A stretch of 64,000 nt of DNA from Catonia carolina (GCA_035578175.1 JAQMRL010000003.1:99555969-99619968); one strand, 5' to 3'; shown: positions 33,772 through 46,579, numbered from the stretch's first letter. Notes: generated by a model from the sequence alone, not told the origin. Made by a program: numbers and translations.

Positions 33772-34237
33772 TCATTTTCCCGAAAGTTATGACGGATACA
33801 TTTTTCGTTTACTGTATCCAAAAAACCACTAAAAGGGAGGAATAAATAAAACATAACACTGTATTAAATTTTATACTTGCCAATTCGTTTCATATCAGCT
33901 TAATTATTTATTATTAGGTACTGGTATACTTATTATTAACGAGGAAATAGGTAGGACATAGCAATGCTTTTCTACTCTTTTAAAAAGTCTGAAAAAGTTA
34001 AGAGGATATTAAATACTATGTATAATATTTTTGTAAAAATAGTTTACAGTGGAATACGGTTAACACGAAATATTTAATGGGAAACACTTAGGCTACCACT
34101 TTTGTAACATAACAGTTTATATGGTTTACGCAAAAGCTTTGACTCACAAATATCGGTTAACACGAAATAATATTGCTCTTACGTAAACCACTCGACGATC
34201 TAATCTTTTAAAATGATCTAAAACGTCCACGCTTTCG

Positions 34238-34501
34238 TTGCTACATCGTACGCGGCGTTATTTAAAAGCGAATTGCGAAATTTCTGAATACGACGATAAA
34301 TTAGAACACTTTGTAGAAAATAGTGTAAAACTGGATTCAGAAGAAAATAACCGATTTTTTAAATTAGATGTTAATATTATACAAACAATAATCACTATTA
34401 TAGTTCTAATTGTCTTACTTGAGTTAAGCATGCATTTAAATGTTCGGTTTGTAAAATGCGTAATCAGTTTAAAAAATAAAATCAAGAAATCACGCTGTTA
34501 A
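34238..34501 (+). other. Open frame in pogo-like element, unknown
   Basis: A frame of up to 87 codons inside the pogo-like element. It has an acidic/lysine-rich first half (EYDDKLEHFVENSVKLDSEE), a hydrophobic stretch (IIQTIITIIVLIVLLEL) at about residues 46-63, and a basic tail. It might be a decayed transposase end or a chance frame. No DDE motif is visible. Confidence 0.2.
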
Positions 34502-34611
34502 GGAAAATATCTTCATGTAATTACCAACTAATGTTTAAATAAATAAACATTATATTGTGTGCATATTTGCTTGTAAGTTTATTCATACTGCCACCTACAT
34601 ATTTCTCTTTA

Positions 34612-34640
34612 TCTCGCGCGCGCGCGCACACACACATACG

Positions 34641-34673
<33 letters not shown>

Positions 34674-34712
34674 TAACAGATATTGAAAAACAGTCAGACG
34701 TAAAACAAAACA
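34612..34712 (+). repeat. CG/CA microsatellite with R-A-like tail
   Basis: Alternating (CG)n and (CA)n tracts run at 34614-34672. They are followed by AACAGTCAGACGTAAAAC, the R-A 3' tail, and a short A-rich end. The R-A head is missing, so this may be a SINE tail joined to a microsatellite. Confidence 0.6.
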
Positions 34713-35169
34713 AAATTATGTTCTTCGTTTTGTCTCACCCCTTTTGTAAATTTTAACGACATCTAACTTTTCCTTTAAAGTAATCGCTCTCCGTTTTTAT
34801 AACCTTTATTCGAACTCATACTGTACGCAAATTAAATAACAACAAACCCAAGAAAATAAAAGACCTGCAAATTGTAGCACAATTAAAATCACGATTAAAT
34901 AAATCTACGCAAACTTGCACGATTGATATTTTTAACGCACTAAACAGTACTGATGTTTAGAACAAAAGCAAATCAAGATAAAATAAAATTACAGGGTAAA
35001 AATGGGGAGGACAACTACCATACCGGTTTTGAGAGGAATTAGAAAAACAGTGGTCATAAAATGTAAACATCCGTAAGATAAGAATAACTACTGGCCACAA
35101 TATAATACATTATGTTCAACAAAATAGCGCTAACGTGAAATCCCGTAAGTCGAGGCCTTACTGTATGTA

Positions 35170-36660
35170 TAGTACTTCGTTACGTTTTGTGTAGCTTCCT
35201 GTATGATTTCGTAGTGAGATCCTTCCATGTAATATTTTAGGATACATTTAGAAATTCTGCCTGAGTTGATTTCGTTATTTTAATAATTTTTAAACATTTG
35301 AACTGAAAAAAAAACAGTAATTAACACAATTTTGAAAGTAAATACACAATTTTTAACATTCTTTTGTTATATTAAGTTTATTTGTTTTTTAAATAAATAG
35401 AGATGTCAAGAAGTTAACGCTCCCATTTGTAAATACCAAGAATGAACAAAGAAATATGTATAAAATATTTCCTTGTATCTGTTGATGTATATCAAGTGCA
35501 GTTATTATAATTATTTTATTGGATATTTATGAAACCGGCTGCTTACTCGTATATCAAACCAGAATAAATATATTTTAATTTTATGTTTGTTAAAAAAAAA
35601 GGTGGGGAGTTGAATTTAATTACCATAAAAGTTGTTTGCTGCAGTAGAAGCAACAGGTGTGCTATTGCAGTACTTAAAATTACATGTAGGGTTATACAGT
35701 GTCTGGAGTGGGCGACAACCTACAACCCACGTGTTCACTGCCTACTTAATAGGTTCACTTGTCGATCCTCAACTTCTTTCTATTGATTTGAATATTAAAA
35801 CATAACCTACCTAGAATATTATATAGGCGGAAAGACAACAATCTTCCTACTCATTCATAAAAAAATATTAGAAATATAACCTACCCAGGTACATATAAAT
35901 ATTCAAAACTTTCTTCATCATAATTTGTATAAGAAAGTTGTTCCTTAACTTTAAAAACTCATTTCTAAAGTAATTTATTGTAATTATTGGATTATATTGT
36001 AATGCGTAGGATTTATTATTATTAAAATATAATCTCTCTTTTTATGTGGTTATTAAATGTGTAACTTTAGTTGTAATTACTTTTTATTAAATACTTAGTA
36101 CTATCTTGTTTCTTTTAAATTATTATTATTCACTTGATGGATTACAAAACAAACTTGGAGGAAAATATTGAGGATGGTAATTTTTATAATTGTTAAAAGT
36201 TTAAAAAAAAATAATTTTTCATTTTTAACTAGTAATTTATAAACACCGCTTTCTGCGTTGTTCGACTTTATAAAATTAATTAATTAAGATTTAATTTGAA
36301 ACTTCTTTAAAAATTATGTTTGTGGTTTTTGGCCCTGTGGCAGCAAACTGAATTGGTTTTCTCTACTTCTATAGTTGATTTCACGTTCAGAATGCAGTAC
36401 GCAAAGTCCATAAGCAATATATTTCATATGGGAGTTTGAGCGCTACTAAATTAAGTAAAAATATCGACTTCGCGCCACAACATGTTCCCATTTACAAACT
36501 CCTATTGATTAATGTAATACGAAAACATCAGTGATTTTTTAAAACTCGTTTATTATTTCTGTTTCTTCCAACATATGACTTATCTATATCAGATTACATA
36601 TAAAATTCTATATTTTATAACAAAATAATAAAACACATTTATGTCGTCGTTGAAAGAAAA
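35170..36660. other. AT-rich desert
   Basis: 1.5 kb with no recognised element. The 67-codon frame at 35583-35786 has no motif. Confidence 0.4.
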
Positions 36661-36679
36661 AAGTTATATAATGTGAAGC

Positions 36680-37072
36680 TTCTGCCCATAACAGACAGAT
36701 AGAGAGTCAAATTAATTACTTTCAATCTGTTAGTTGCAGGGCTAAAATAAATAGTTTTGTTTCTTATCACATGGTCAGTCAATGAAATGACTGAATCATT
36801 TAAGAACAGAAGAGGTAGAGGTGTAAAAGACACTAATCAGAGTTATCTCCTCTGAAACTAATGAATTTCATTATACAGCCGGACCCTGTGGTGAATGAAG
36901 TGAAGGTGTCATTTGCAGAGTGGAAAGTATGTGCTTTTCAGAGGGCCCGGCATGCTGATAAGCAGACTTTTCCATTCAGTGAGGAAGGCAATGGTAAACC
37001 ACCCACTCCTCGTTTTACTTAGTAAAACCTCTACAGGTTCAAACCAGCTTTTTGGCTGATGACCTAAACAAC
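36680..37072 (+). repeat. R-D element, full length with target duplication
   Basis: Full R-D from TTCTGCCCATAACAGACAG to GGCTGATGACCTAAACAAC, flanked by an exact 10-bp duplication AATGTGAAGC (36670-36679 and 37073-37082). It is among the better preserved copies. ORFs on both strands are repeat-derived. Confidence 0.93.
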
Positions 37073-37084
37073 AATGTGAAGCGC

Positions 37085-38930
37085 AAAAAAATGTGACGAG
37101 TTTTAAACGTCCAACTTTGTACGAGCGTATCGTATTTCTAAATATCAGAATGTAACAATAACATTTATAGCGTAATAAAATACAATTCATTAGGAAGCGA
37201 AAGTAATTTTTTCAGATTTTTTGATTGAAAGTGAGCTTGTTAGATTGTGGTAAGCAAAACTCTAAATATTTTTACCGTGGGTAGTATCGGCGGAGGAGGG
37301 TTATTTCATTAGCTGTGCCTAATGTTTTCCGTACGCCTGATAACATAACGGGTTAGCTGTACTGCAATCTGAACGTGAAATAGAGTATAGCTATAGACAA
37401 TACTACATAAAGTTACTACTTGCGAGTAATGTGTTGTGATAACAAATAGGCAAAATTTATTTGATAATAAAATGTTACTCCTTGATTTTTGGAAGGTTTA
37501 CATAACTTTCTACGCAGAAGTCGGATGTGATATAATTTTTTCTGGATATCCCGTAAATAATTTTCAATGCCTTGAATTAATGTTGGGCTCCAAAGAGAGC
37601 TTTCAGAAATATCTAAACTTACTTCTACTATATGTCATCTAAAATGACAGCAAACTGATAAATGAATGACTAGAAATAATAACGAGGGAATAAAAATTAA
37701 AAATTTTCCGTAAATATTTACAAAAATGATAAATTTAACAGTATTTCCTTTCTAAATGTGGAAAACTAAATGGTCCACGGGCTCTAAAATTCTGTCTTCA
37801 TATGTTATTGATTTCTAAAAATTTTAATGAGCTGTAAAATACTTAACGTTTGCTGAATATTTATTATAGTGTTTTGGATAAATTAATTTTAAATTAAACC
37901 AGCCATGATATTTGTTTGTAGAATTGTAATGAAAGAAAATTTATTACTATCTGATAAATTTGTAAAACTAGAAATTGGAGCTAGAGAATTTCTTTTGGCC
38001 TGTTCCTACGCAGTGTAACGGAATTCCAATTTCCACTCTTATGAAACGCCCACACTATTCTTCTAGATAACATATCTTTAACAACTATCTAAAAAAATTT
38101 TTTCTTCTTTTTAAACATATCGTAGGCTGAAATAACATTTTAAATAGCCGTTTGGCGACCACACGTATCAGCCAATAAGAACTGGCTTTCTATTCTGTAA
38201 TAAACAAACATGTAGCGTCTTGTTATGAGTTTTATGACTGTAGTAAAAGCTTTATTTATCGGTATCTTTATCGACTTAATAAAAAATAAGGTTCAATTTG
38301 TAAAATTTACGTAGTTGATTCTTAAATTTTGTTTTAGTGAATTTATTATAAATTATATAATCCTACATGCTTGTCCCCTTAGGCAGTTAATATTTTTTTG
38401 TCATAAATTTTGACGTAAAGTGTTTTTTTAATGTTGTTTCCTAATTTTGAATATGATGTGTCAATTCTTGCGTCATGATAAAAATTGGGTTTTAATTTTC
38501 ATTGAAAAGTTACGTAGGATGTTAATGACGTAGTTGATAGCTACGTAACAAAAGTAGTAAAGTAATACAGTGAAGAATAGTTTAAGCAATTTATAAACAG
38601 TTTAATACAGATGATAGTGAATAATCATGCACGAGTAAATTTCAAGATAAGGAAACAGTTTGTGAAAATATTTATCTGGGTTCTTTGACTACATGGAAAA
38701 GAAACTCGGGTATTGGGAAAGCAGGATAAATCAAGAATAAAAGGATTGGAGATGCAGATATGGAGGCGAATGGATTAGATCAGGTGAAAAAAGAAAATAA
38801 AGTATGACTGGAAATCGGATGTATAAGTGCATAAGCAAAATAAAGGCGAAATCTATCGGGTACATTATGAAACAGTGATTTCGTTGTGAATATTTTTTGA
38901 TGGTAAAGCATTGGGCAAGAGAACAACGTA
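37085..38930. other. AT-rich, nothing recognised
   Basis: About 1.85 kb. A 68-codon frame at 37436-37642 has no recognised motif. Confidence 0.4.
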
Positions 38931-38946
38931 ATCAGAGTTTTTGTCA

Positions 38947-39115
38947 TCAGTCTCTCGACTGGTTTGATCCAGTTCTCCAAGCTGTTTTATCTTCCGAAAG
39001 TTGTTTCATTTCCACACACCTGCAACTCCCTACATCTTTTGTAATTTGCTTTAAATATTCTAAACTTTGCCTCCTGAGAGAATTCATTCCTCAACAAACT
39101 ATACATTCCACGTTC
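38947..39115 (-). pseudogene. LINE C-terminus, 5' truncated
   Basis: The minus strand reads LEYLKQITKDVGSCRCVEMK, QLSEDKTAWRTGSNQSRD and a stop at 38947-38949. The C-terminus is the same as in the LINE at 31175-32536 and belongs to the same family. The upstream part is missing. Confidence 0.75.
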
Positions 39116-39159
39116 CTACTCGAAGAATTTCAAAATCTTTTATCTTTTTGATGAAGTCC

Positions 39160-39640
39160 CCTCTGATAGTCCTCACCCGGAGAACTAGTTTACCTCCGAA
39201 ATATTTTACCAGGGAGACGCCATCATATTTTTTTCATATTTTGAAGTTTTCGAAGCTCTTGAAGACCTGTGTATACTAAGTAAGCCTAACAAGAATCATA
39301 TGAGAAAATTTCCTCTCGATAATTCTAATCAGACAGAAAAAGGTGTAGTTTACTGTTGCTTTCAGCTTTTTGCTTGGCAGTCTGAATGCACCAAACCACC
39401 TTCTGCCAGTTCCATTCACCATGAGACGGTTATCATATTGATGAGGGGTCACACGGCTACTAACAGGCCATGGAACACAAATGCATGGATAGGACAATAG
39501 CCTTCTATCCCGGCCGGTTCCCTTAAGATTTTGTAAAAGGAATTAAGGGGTCTTCGTCCAGTAAATGATAGTAGCCCTTTATGATCCGTAATCAGGGTAA
39601 GGGTAAGGAAGTCAGAGTAATCTGAACTAAGGAGTGCGTA
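39160..39640. other. Possible unclassified repeat, less AT-rich
   Basis: This stretch is less AT-rich than its flanks and has several short overlapping frames on both strands (for example 39276-39497). GGGGTCTTCGTCCAGTAAAT near 39547 shares GTCTTCGTCCAG with 23040. It is probably repeat-derived. No family was recognised. Confidence 0.25.
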
Positions 39641-39719
39641 AAATATTTGAAATTCAAAGAGTACTTTCACAAGAAAAGACTGGTTACTTGTAAAAATTTA
39701 CCATTGCAGCGACAGGGTA

Positions 39720-40655
39720 AAAGCCTTTAGAATATAAATGAATGTAAATGCCTAAAACATAATGCTTTTACTATTTCCAATGGATAGTTAGGAACGTAAG
39801 ACTTTTGGGTAAATAATGTACAGAATATTTTTTACAGAATATGCACGCTTTAATGAATGGCTTTGCCAGAAAATTACCTGTGGGAACTCTTGAAAACGCG
39901 TCATCTTTCCGTGACTGTTGAAGCTTAGGAATCACACGTGAACGAATATAACACTTTTTTGTTATGCCTGAAATCTATTAGTTTTTATTTTTGACACGCA
40001 ATATGTTAGAATTAGACTGAAGGTATTATAATTTGTGTATAAATCTTTTCGTGTTTAGCTTCAGGTGTAATTTTTTTCGTTAAACCATCTGGTTCATTTA
40101 TATTTTCTGAGGAAAGCAATTTATAGCGTCCCTGAAGGCGTTGTCATCGATTCATTGAATAAAGTTTAACCAAGTTTTTAGTAATTAGTGTTTTCAATAT
40201 CAGTGTGATTACTATTCTTATGTTAGGATCTTTTGATATGTCCTAGGTGTTTTTCGAAGTAGTCTTTTAGCGTATTTCTTCGTTTGTTGTGGCTTTCTTG
40301 TCATATATATGACCGTTGCACGTACATATACAGCGTGATTCACGATGAAACGTAGATAATAGATAAACGGAGAAAAATAAATACAAACTTACAAATGAAA
40401 AACTTTTTTTCGTAAGTGTGTGTTTGTTTTTTATTGACGTATTTTACATCAGTCTCTTCAAAATTAAATTCTCTACAAGTTTTGTTTAAAACGTGTACGT
40501 GGTTGTTACCCATTTAACAAAGTTAATGCACAGCAAACCTTACAGCAAATAGTTTTCTTGAGACCAGATTTGGTGTATTTCGTCAGACATCTTAAAAACT
40601 ATTCTAGTTATAGTTCTATGACCTGTTTTATTAAATTTTTCAGGTCATTTTACAT
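39720..40655. other. No recognised feature
   Basis: AT-rich with no gene. AGCGTGATTCACGATGAAAC at about 40332 resembles a terminus common in insect repeats, but no partner end was found. Confidence 0.35.
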
Positions 40656-40660
40656 ACAGA

Positions 40661-40970
40661 CCCACCGGGTTGGTCTAGAGGTAAAGTCGTCGCCAAATTC
40701 AGCTGTTTGACCTTGTTTTCGGAGACGAAGGTTCCTGGTTAAAACCCGTTACTTTTATACGGTTTTGAATGGTAGACAGTGGTTACCAGTGTACTTTGAT
40801 GGTTGGGGTGCAATTAACCATACTTTCTCCGGAATAGTCGGCTTGGGTCTGTACGAGACTACACCTCATTTACTCGTCATACACATCATTCTCATCTCAT
40901 GGGCTGTGGGGTTGCTTATTGTTCTGAATTGAACAGATTGCAACGTACACACATTAGGGATTAAAAAAAA
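40661..40970 (+). repeat. R-B SINE, full length
   Basis: Plus-strand full-length copy: head ACCCACCGGGTTGGTCTAGA with GGTAAAGTCGTCGC, B-box-like CCTGGTTAAAACCCG, body TACTTTGATGGTTGGGGTGC, AGTCGGCTTGGGTCTG and CATGGGCTGTGGGG, and the end ACACACATTAGGGATT plus an A run. The B box is mutated from GGTTCAAATCC, so it is unlikely to be a master copy. Confidence 0.88.
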
Positions 40971-40979
40971 TACGTACAA

Positions 40980-42118
40980 TTTATTTAGTTTCACAACTTA
41001 ATTAACGCTCTAAAAATTTCTGTAGAGCTTCATTTCTGCGGGGGAACTTACACCCAGACGAAAATTTTTGCCAGCTGTAACTCGCTAACGAAACGATTCT
41101 GGACTTATGTTTACACTTTTTTTCTTATTTTTGAATATACATTCAATTCCCGAAGTATATCCGTTTCTTTGTGAATGATGATTGTGTCAGTTTAATGGGA
41201 CCATTTCGTAGTCGTGTTAAGTGTTACATGGTCTAAATCAAAAATTTATGGTTGTACGTTTTGAATGTCAGTCCTTACTATTAGTGGGTTAGCTGTTAAA
41301 GTTTTTCACTACTCATTTCAAATAAATTTTAATTTCTTTTAACATCTATAGTTTTCGATAGAAAGATTTATTCGTATTTTATTCTATTGGAACATGTACG
41401 TAATAGCACGTTTGGCTGCTTGACAGGCTTTCTCGTTTCCTTAGATTCCTAAGAGGGAATGGATTCACAGTAGAATTCTGTTTTACTGTCACTAGTTGTT
41501 TTGTGTTTGGTGTTAATTATGTCTTGATTTATTGGTTCATATTGGACAATATTTCTAAGGTAATCTAAAACACTTCTTGGATCTGTCTAAAATACGTTTT
41601 TTACAATTTTGGTTAAAATTAAAACCTCAAGAGATGTTTTTATCCATCCGCGTTACAATAAAATACTAAAAAACAATCTTGTAGTTTGAATAAATTTCTT
41701 TATTTAACGTTACCACAGCACACCCACTTCCAGAAGACGTTTTTGATCCATCAGTGTAAATTTTTGAAAAAATTATTTCGTAATTGTGTAGCTATACTTT
41801 TTCAAACGTTGTGTATATACGGATTTTTACCAGTTAGATGTTGTGTTCGAGTTGAGAATAATGTTGTGAGGTTGTTGACTGGGAGAAAATAGTTTTACAG
41901 TTTTATTCAGAAAGAACACTCTATTGTGTCTTCCTATTTGCAGCAAATTCTTTAGATTTAAGTTAAGGAAAAAATTACAGCTATTACGTAGAATACTTTA
42001 TTATTTTTTCTTGCTTAGGTAGCATTTTCAACAAAACTGAAAAGAAGTGTACATCCCAGTTTCCTTTTCAAGGTCAGTTAATTAATTATATAAATGCAGT
42101 TTATAAAGTATTATCACA
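40980..42118. other. No recognised feature
   Basis: AT-rich. A 68-codon frame at 41686-41892 has no motif. Confidence 0.4.
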
Positions 42119-42123
42119 TTTTT

Positions 42124-43110
42124 ACTTTCTCTTGCCTATATGAATATATAGGAACGAAAGTATTGTTTTCATGTCAATTTTTCCAAATCGAGTTTCACCG
42201 TATATATATACGTTTTCAGACCCCCTAATCTAAAAAAATATGTTTTTAACGATTGGTTTGTGTGTGAACTGAATATCTCAAGAACGGCACATCGTACTAA
42301 ATGTACACTTGAAACTTAAGTTACATACCACTAGAGGACCCGACACAAACATTTTCATCAAAATCGGTCAACCGGAAGTTGTAGTTTATTCGTGTCATTT
42401 CTCACTTTTTGCGATTTTCTCAAAAACAGCTCCTACGATTTTTTTAAAAATCGCCTCATTTACTAAATTTGTTATGTTCTACAAGATAGCGTAAGCGCCA
42501 TGTCTGCTAAAATTTTTGGGGAGGCGCTGTTCTCTCGTAGAAAAAAAATGTTTTTTTTTTTTTTAATATTGCGGCTTTAATATGCATTTTAGCGCAAAAG
42601 TGAAGAGTTAAAAAAAAATGTAGAATAAATATTCTTCAAAAGCGTAGAATAAAAGTTGTAGAGAAATTAAAAATAGACAACTTTTATTTCAAATATTTCT
42701 ATGTATAACGCTTAGTTTAGCGGTAATTAGTGATTTTCTGTTTTTTTTTTCATGAAAATGTGTAAAAATATCGATTTTTTAAGTTTTTTCGACAAAAGTG
42801 CATATATAGTGTAATCAAATTTTTAGGAAGTTAAAAGATCTACAATTTTTATTTTAAGCATTTTTCTCTACAGAGCCTAGTTTAGCGTCAAAAAGTGATT
42901 TCCGTATTATTCCGCCAAACGAAGGTTGGTTTTCATTTTGCATCATTCGCTCATCATTATTATCATTTGCATCATTATTAAAATTAGGTGTTGTTTTTTT
43001 AGGTTAGTTATTTGTTCATTTCTAATGTTTATTACTTATATTGGGTTATGTTGTTCATTATTTGCATTGGCCAGAGAAAGTCGTGTGAGTGTTTCACACC
43101 ATATTTTTTA
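42124..43110 (+). mobile_element. R-E element, full length
   Basis: The most complete R-E copy: ACTTTCTCTTGCC start, conserved blocks AAAATCGGTCAACCGGAAGT, GCGATTTTCTCAAAAACAGC and GCGCCATGTCTGCTAAAATT, and the end GGCCAGAGAAAGTCGTGTGA with the GTGTGA/TCACAC hairpin. No long reading frame is shared with the 431-1418 copy. Confidence 0.85.
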
Positions 43111-43119
43111 TTCTTGTTA

Positions 43120-43735
43120 TAGACTACGTACACGTAACGTTGGCATGTTATTTCTTTTTAATAGGCTGGTAAAGATGTAATCTCCTATGAAAATAGATAA
43201 ATTAATGATTGGATTATTTTAACGTATTATTATAAAACTGTACGCTGTAGATTGCATGGAAATGGTTTTATCAGAAGTTATAAAAATGTTTTATGTTATA
43301 AAATTTTACGAGTGTTGTGTGTCGTTAATGATGGTTTTTTTATAGAAGTTAATAAGAAAATTATGGCATAGAAATTATTTTGTCCTATATACTGTCAGTT
43401 ATATTTATAAATTGTCTTGGTATAATTAATAAGTTTTATTAATTTTGTAAAGTAATTACTTATAAGTATTTATTAGTAATACTTAAATTTTGTGTTATGT
43501 TTTACTGCATTTTGATGGTTTCTGTTTCACATCAGTGGGATGATATTTAAATGGACAACTCCTTTTTTGTTGACAGATAGCAAATTCGTATATTCAGTGA
43601 TAGTGTCATGTAAATAAATTATAATTTATAAATATTTGAATTTATTTTTCTTGTTTTTTATTCCTTTACTTTTCAAAAGATGATTTCGTTCTGACCTGTT
43701 GGCGTATTAAGGTGAACCCAAGTAAATCAACACAA
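43120..43735. other. AT-rich, nothing recognised
   Basis: No ORF or repeat. Confidence 0.4.
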
Positions 43736-43737
43736 GT

Positions 43738-43969
43738 TATAGTGGAGATATGACTAGAAAGCTAGTGAGAGACGAAGTGGGGAACAAAAAGCTTGTCCAT
43801 AGATAAGACGAATGCCTCAATCGTCAAGGTAATAGTATCGATAAATATAATGGACAGATGACTTGAATGCTACCGTGTGACGAAGTGGGAAAAGCTTGTC
43901 CATAGATAGGACAAGTTTTCTGTTCCCCACTTCATCTCATACTAGCATTCTAGTCATCTCTCCACTATA
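43738..43969. mobile_element. Foldback MITE with ~70-bp inverted ends
   Basis: The left 70 bp begin TATAGTGGAGATATGACTAG and continue GAAGTGGGGAACAAAAAGC then TTGTCCATAGATAAGAC. The right end is an inverted copy with few mismatches, ending CATCTCTCCACTATA. A third, direct copy of the GATGACTTGAATGCTA ... CTTGTCCATAGATAGGAC stretch sits in the middle (43854-43910). No coding capacity. TA dinucleotides at the tips fit a Tc1/mariner-type site, but this is not proven. Confidence 0.75.
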
Positions 43970-44149
43970 CGTTCATCTTATGACGTCAAACTTGTCCACC
44001 TGTAGTGCTGAATAATGTTTACATCTCCTAAGCGAGAGTGGTGCGATATCTTGGCTTGTGGCTTAACAGGTGACTAACTTAGAAATATCATCGGTGTACA
44101 AAACGTTTATAACTTAATCGCAGCCAGAAGCTACTCACAGCCGTTGACT

Positions 44150-44450
44150 GGGTTACGTTCTCCTTAATTAACCGTCTATCAAAATTAATCCTCCGTTCCG
44201 AAATTTTAATTTACAAAACCATTTTGAGAACAATCTGTATCGCTGGGATCAAGACCGTTCAGTTCAAATTCTTATGACTTGCTTCTGGCGTCCTTTTTAT
44301 GTAACCAATAAAACATATCGCAACGATTTCAAAATTTCGACAGTAAAGGAACTAACCGCGTCATACTATTATAAATTTCGCGAACTACTAAATGACCATC
44401 CAAACCAACTGACTAGGAACTTCCCAACTGTACGTCTAAAGCGAAAATAA
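44150..44450 (+). pseudogene. Jockey-type LINE C-terminus
   Basis: Two frames give INRLSKLILRSEILIYKTIL and RTICIAGIKTVQ, then, after a stop and shift, FYVTNKTYRNDFKISTVKEL, RELLNDHPNQLTRNF and VRLKRK with a TAA at 44448-44450. This follows the order LLLYKTILRPIWTYGIQLW / PWYVTN..IH.DL.I.TV / HPN.LA / RLKRK typical of Jockey-clade ORF2 proteins. The rest of the protein is not visible upstream. Confidence 0.8.
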
Positions 44451-44454
44451 AGCT

Positions 44455-46505
44455 GAGATCTCTTGGTCTGATTAACGGACAATACCGTACTTGTAAATGG
44501 AGAATGTACCTCTGGGTACCTCTTCTTCTGAAAGTAAAATACCTTATCGCCCGTTAAAGTAAATAGCATATACAGAAATTTTGCAGCTCATTGTACAGTA
44601 CCGTAATTAAAATTAAAGACAAAACGTAATCGATACCGTTTTAAAAGTGAATGTAATGACTGTATATGCTAATGTGTCAAATTTATATCATATTTTACGA
44701 ATGCTGTTGACTGGGTTATGTATTAAAATTGGTTTTTAAACGGTAATTCTAATTTTGGTCCGAATAGCCAAAATAAATTATTGTTGACTTGTTAAATTTG
44801 TGTTGGCCAATTTTAGGCGTCTGTGTAATTGTAATTCGAGATATTTAGCTGTTTCTTTATTGATATTTATGTATTATTTATTTAATATCTGTACGTTTTT
44901 GGTAGTAAAGAATGTAAAGGTTAGTTCATATGTTGTTTATATCCACCGTATCCAAAAATAGAGATCTGTTTGTAATTTTAGTTTGTTAATTCCGTCCCTC
45001 TTATGATGCACTAGTATTTCGGACACTCACTTATAAATTCTTGTGTAACATACATGAACTACGAAAACAGAATTCTGATAGCTAGCCCACTGTAAAATAG
45101 ACTAATTAACATATAACATTAATTATATTTGGAATAAAAAATTAACATCTGATTATAAATTTTGTCCATTAAAGAGAGATGTCAATAATCACCTTCGATA
45201 TTGTATTTCATTTTATTTTTGATATTTTATCCTTGACTGTTTAATAAATTCAGATACTCTTTTTGGTCATGTTTACTTACACAGGTTTATTAAAATTTAT
45301 TATTTGTAACTGAATTTTTTTTAAATGTCTCATTAAAATATTTCGCTGAAAATGTGAAAGTATTTTTGATAAATACTTAAATTCCATGCGATTTGACCCG
45401 TACTTACAATGTTGATGTATTACGTTTCTCTTTTGTTTTATTGACTTTTTCTGGTTAAAATATGTTCGGAATTTTATTTTATTCAGTTTGTCACATTATA
45501 TAGCTTGTATAAAAATTGGAAATAAATTCATATATATTTTGGATGATAATTTATTGCCATAATTAAATTTGAAAAATAAACTTTAAAATTACTTTTCAAC
45601 TTTTATTTGTACTGCATTGTTGCAGTCTATAATGATATGTGAATGCAACTTTTGGTCATATGTTTAAAAATTATATTGTAAATATTGTGTTCCCTATACT
45701 TTTCTTATATAGGTTATATATTTATAAATAATATAAAAACATTACAATAGAAATATCTTTGCTGGGTGGTCCGTTTCCTCATGTCTCTCAATTTATTGTT
45801 CAGATCGTATTCTTGTCCTGCTTATTTGTCGTTGAACGATTTGTAATAGTATAAATTTACAATAAATGTAAAAAATTAAATTGATTAATCTTCTAAACAG
45901 TATATTTTCATTTTTTTTCTTTAGAGAGTTAACGTCACTTTATACTCTCTCTCTTGAAAATAATTTTTAAATTTTTTTAGAAATTGAAGTTTTCTTTTTT
46001 TTGATTATTTGCATTCATATTTTACCCTTATTCTTTCTGGAACACTCTCGAATTTTTGTTCAATTGAATCGGACTGTGCAAAAACATGTCAATTAGTAGC
46101 AATTAGTAGTAAAATTTCTCTGGAATCAGAAAAAAATTTTACGAAAGGTTGTAAATTATTTTATTATGAACTTGTTAAATTCTCATAAAATTAAATAAAA
46201 ATGTATAACACCTTATTTTTTGTTTTGTTTCTATTTTATTATTGATTATTATTTATTGGTTGACATGTTTTTACATATTTTCAAGATGAACCACACATTT
46301 TTCTTGGCTTGGGATAAATAGAACTAGAAGTTTTAGCAAAATTAAGGAAATTTATTAAAATTCTGCTGTGTATTAATAAAGTAACATTTAAAATATCAAA
46401 TAATCCAATTAAGAATCTTCTTACACATTTTCTGGTGCTGCCAATAAATAGTCGTAAAAAATACTGTATATTTATTTATATTACTTTTAAATTCTAAAAG
46501 TATGA
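44455..46505. other. AT-rich desert
   Basis: About 2 kb with no gene or recognised repeat. Confidence 0.45.
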
Positions 46506-46511
46506 CTATTT

Positions 46512-46577
46512 GTTATCGGGAATTTCGCGTATCCGGAATCGGTTTCGCCCCCTATATTTCGGGGTTTTACTATATTT
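46512..46577 (-). mobile_element. Pogo/Tigger-like terminal segment
   Basis: Complemented, it reads AGTAAAACCCCGAAATATAG, then GGGGCGAAACCGATTCCGGA and TACGCGAAATTCCCGATAAC. This is the same terminus as at 10452-10560. No partner terminus was recognised in the preceding 2 kb. Confidence 0.55.
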
Positions 46578-46579
46578 AC

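Larger units (their letters stand above)
34047..35163. mobile_element. Pogo/Tigger-like element, TA flanked
   Basis: The left end is CAGTGGAATACGGTTAACAC and the right end, complemented, is CAGTAAGGCCTCGACTTACG. Both share the CAGT start and internal ACG(T)GAAAT words. TA flanks it at 34045-34046 and 35164-35165. AACACGAAAT recurs at 34155-34170, giving subterminal repeats. At 1.1 kb it is short for an autonomous element. Confidence 0.55.
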
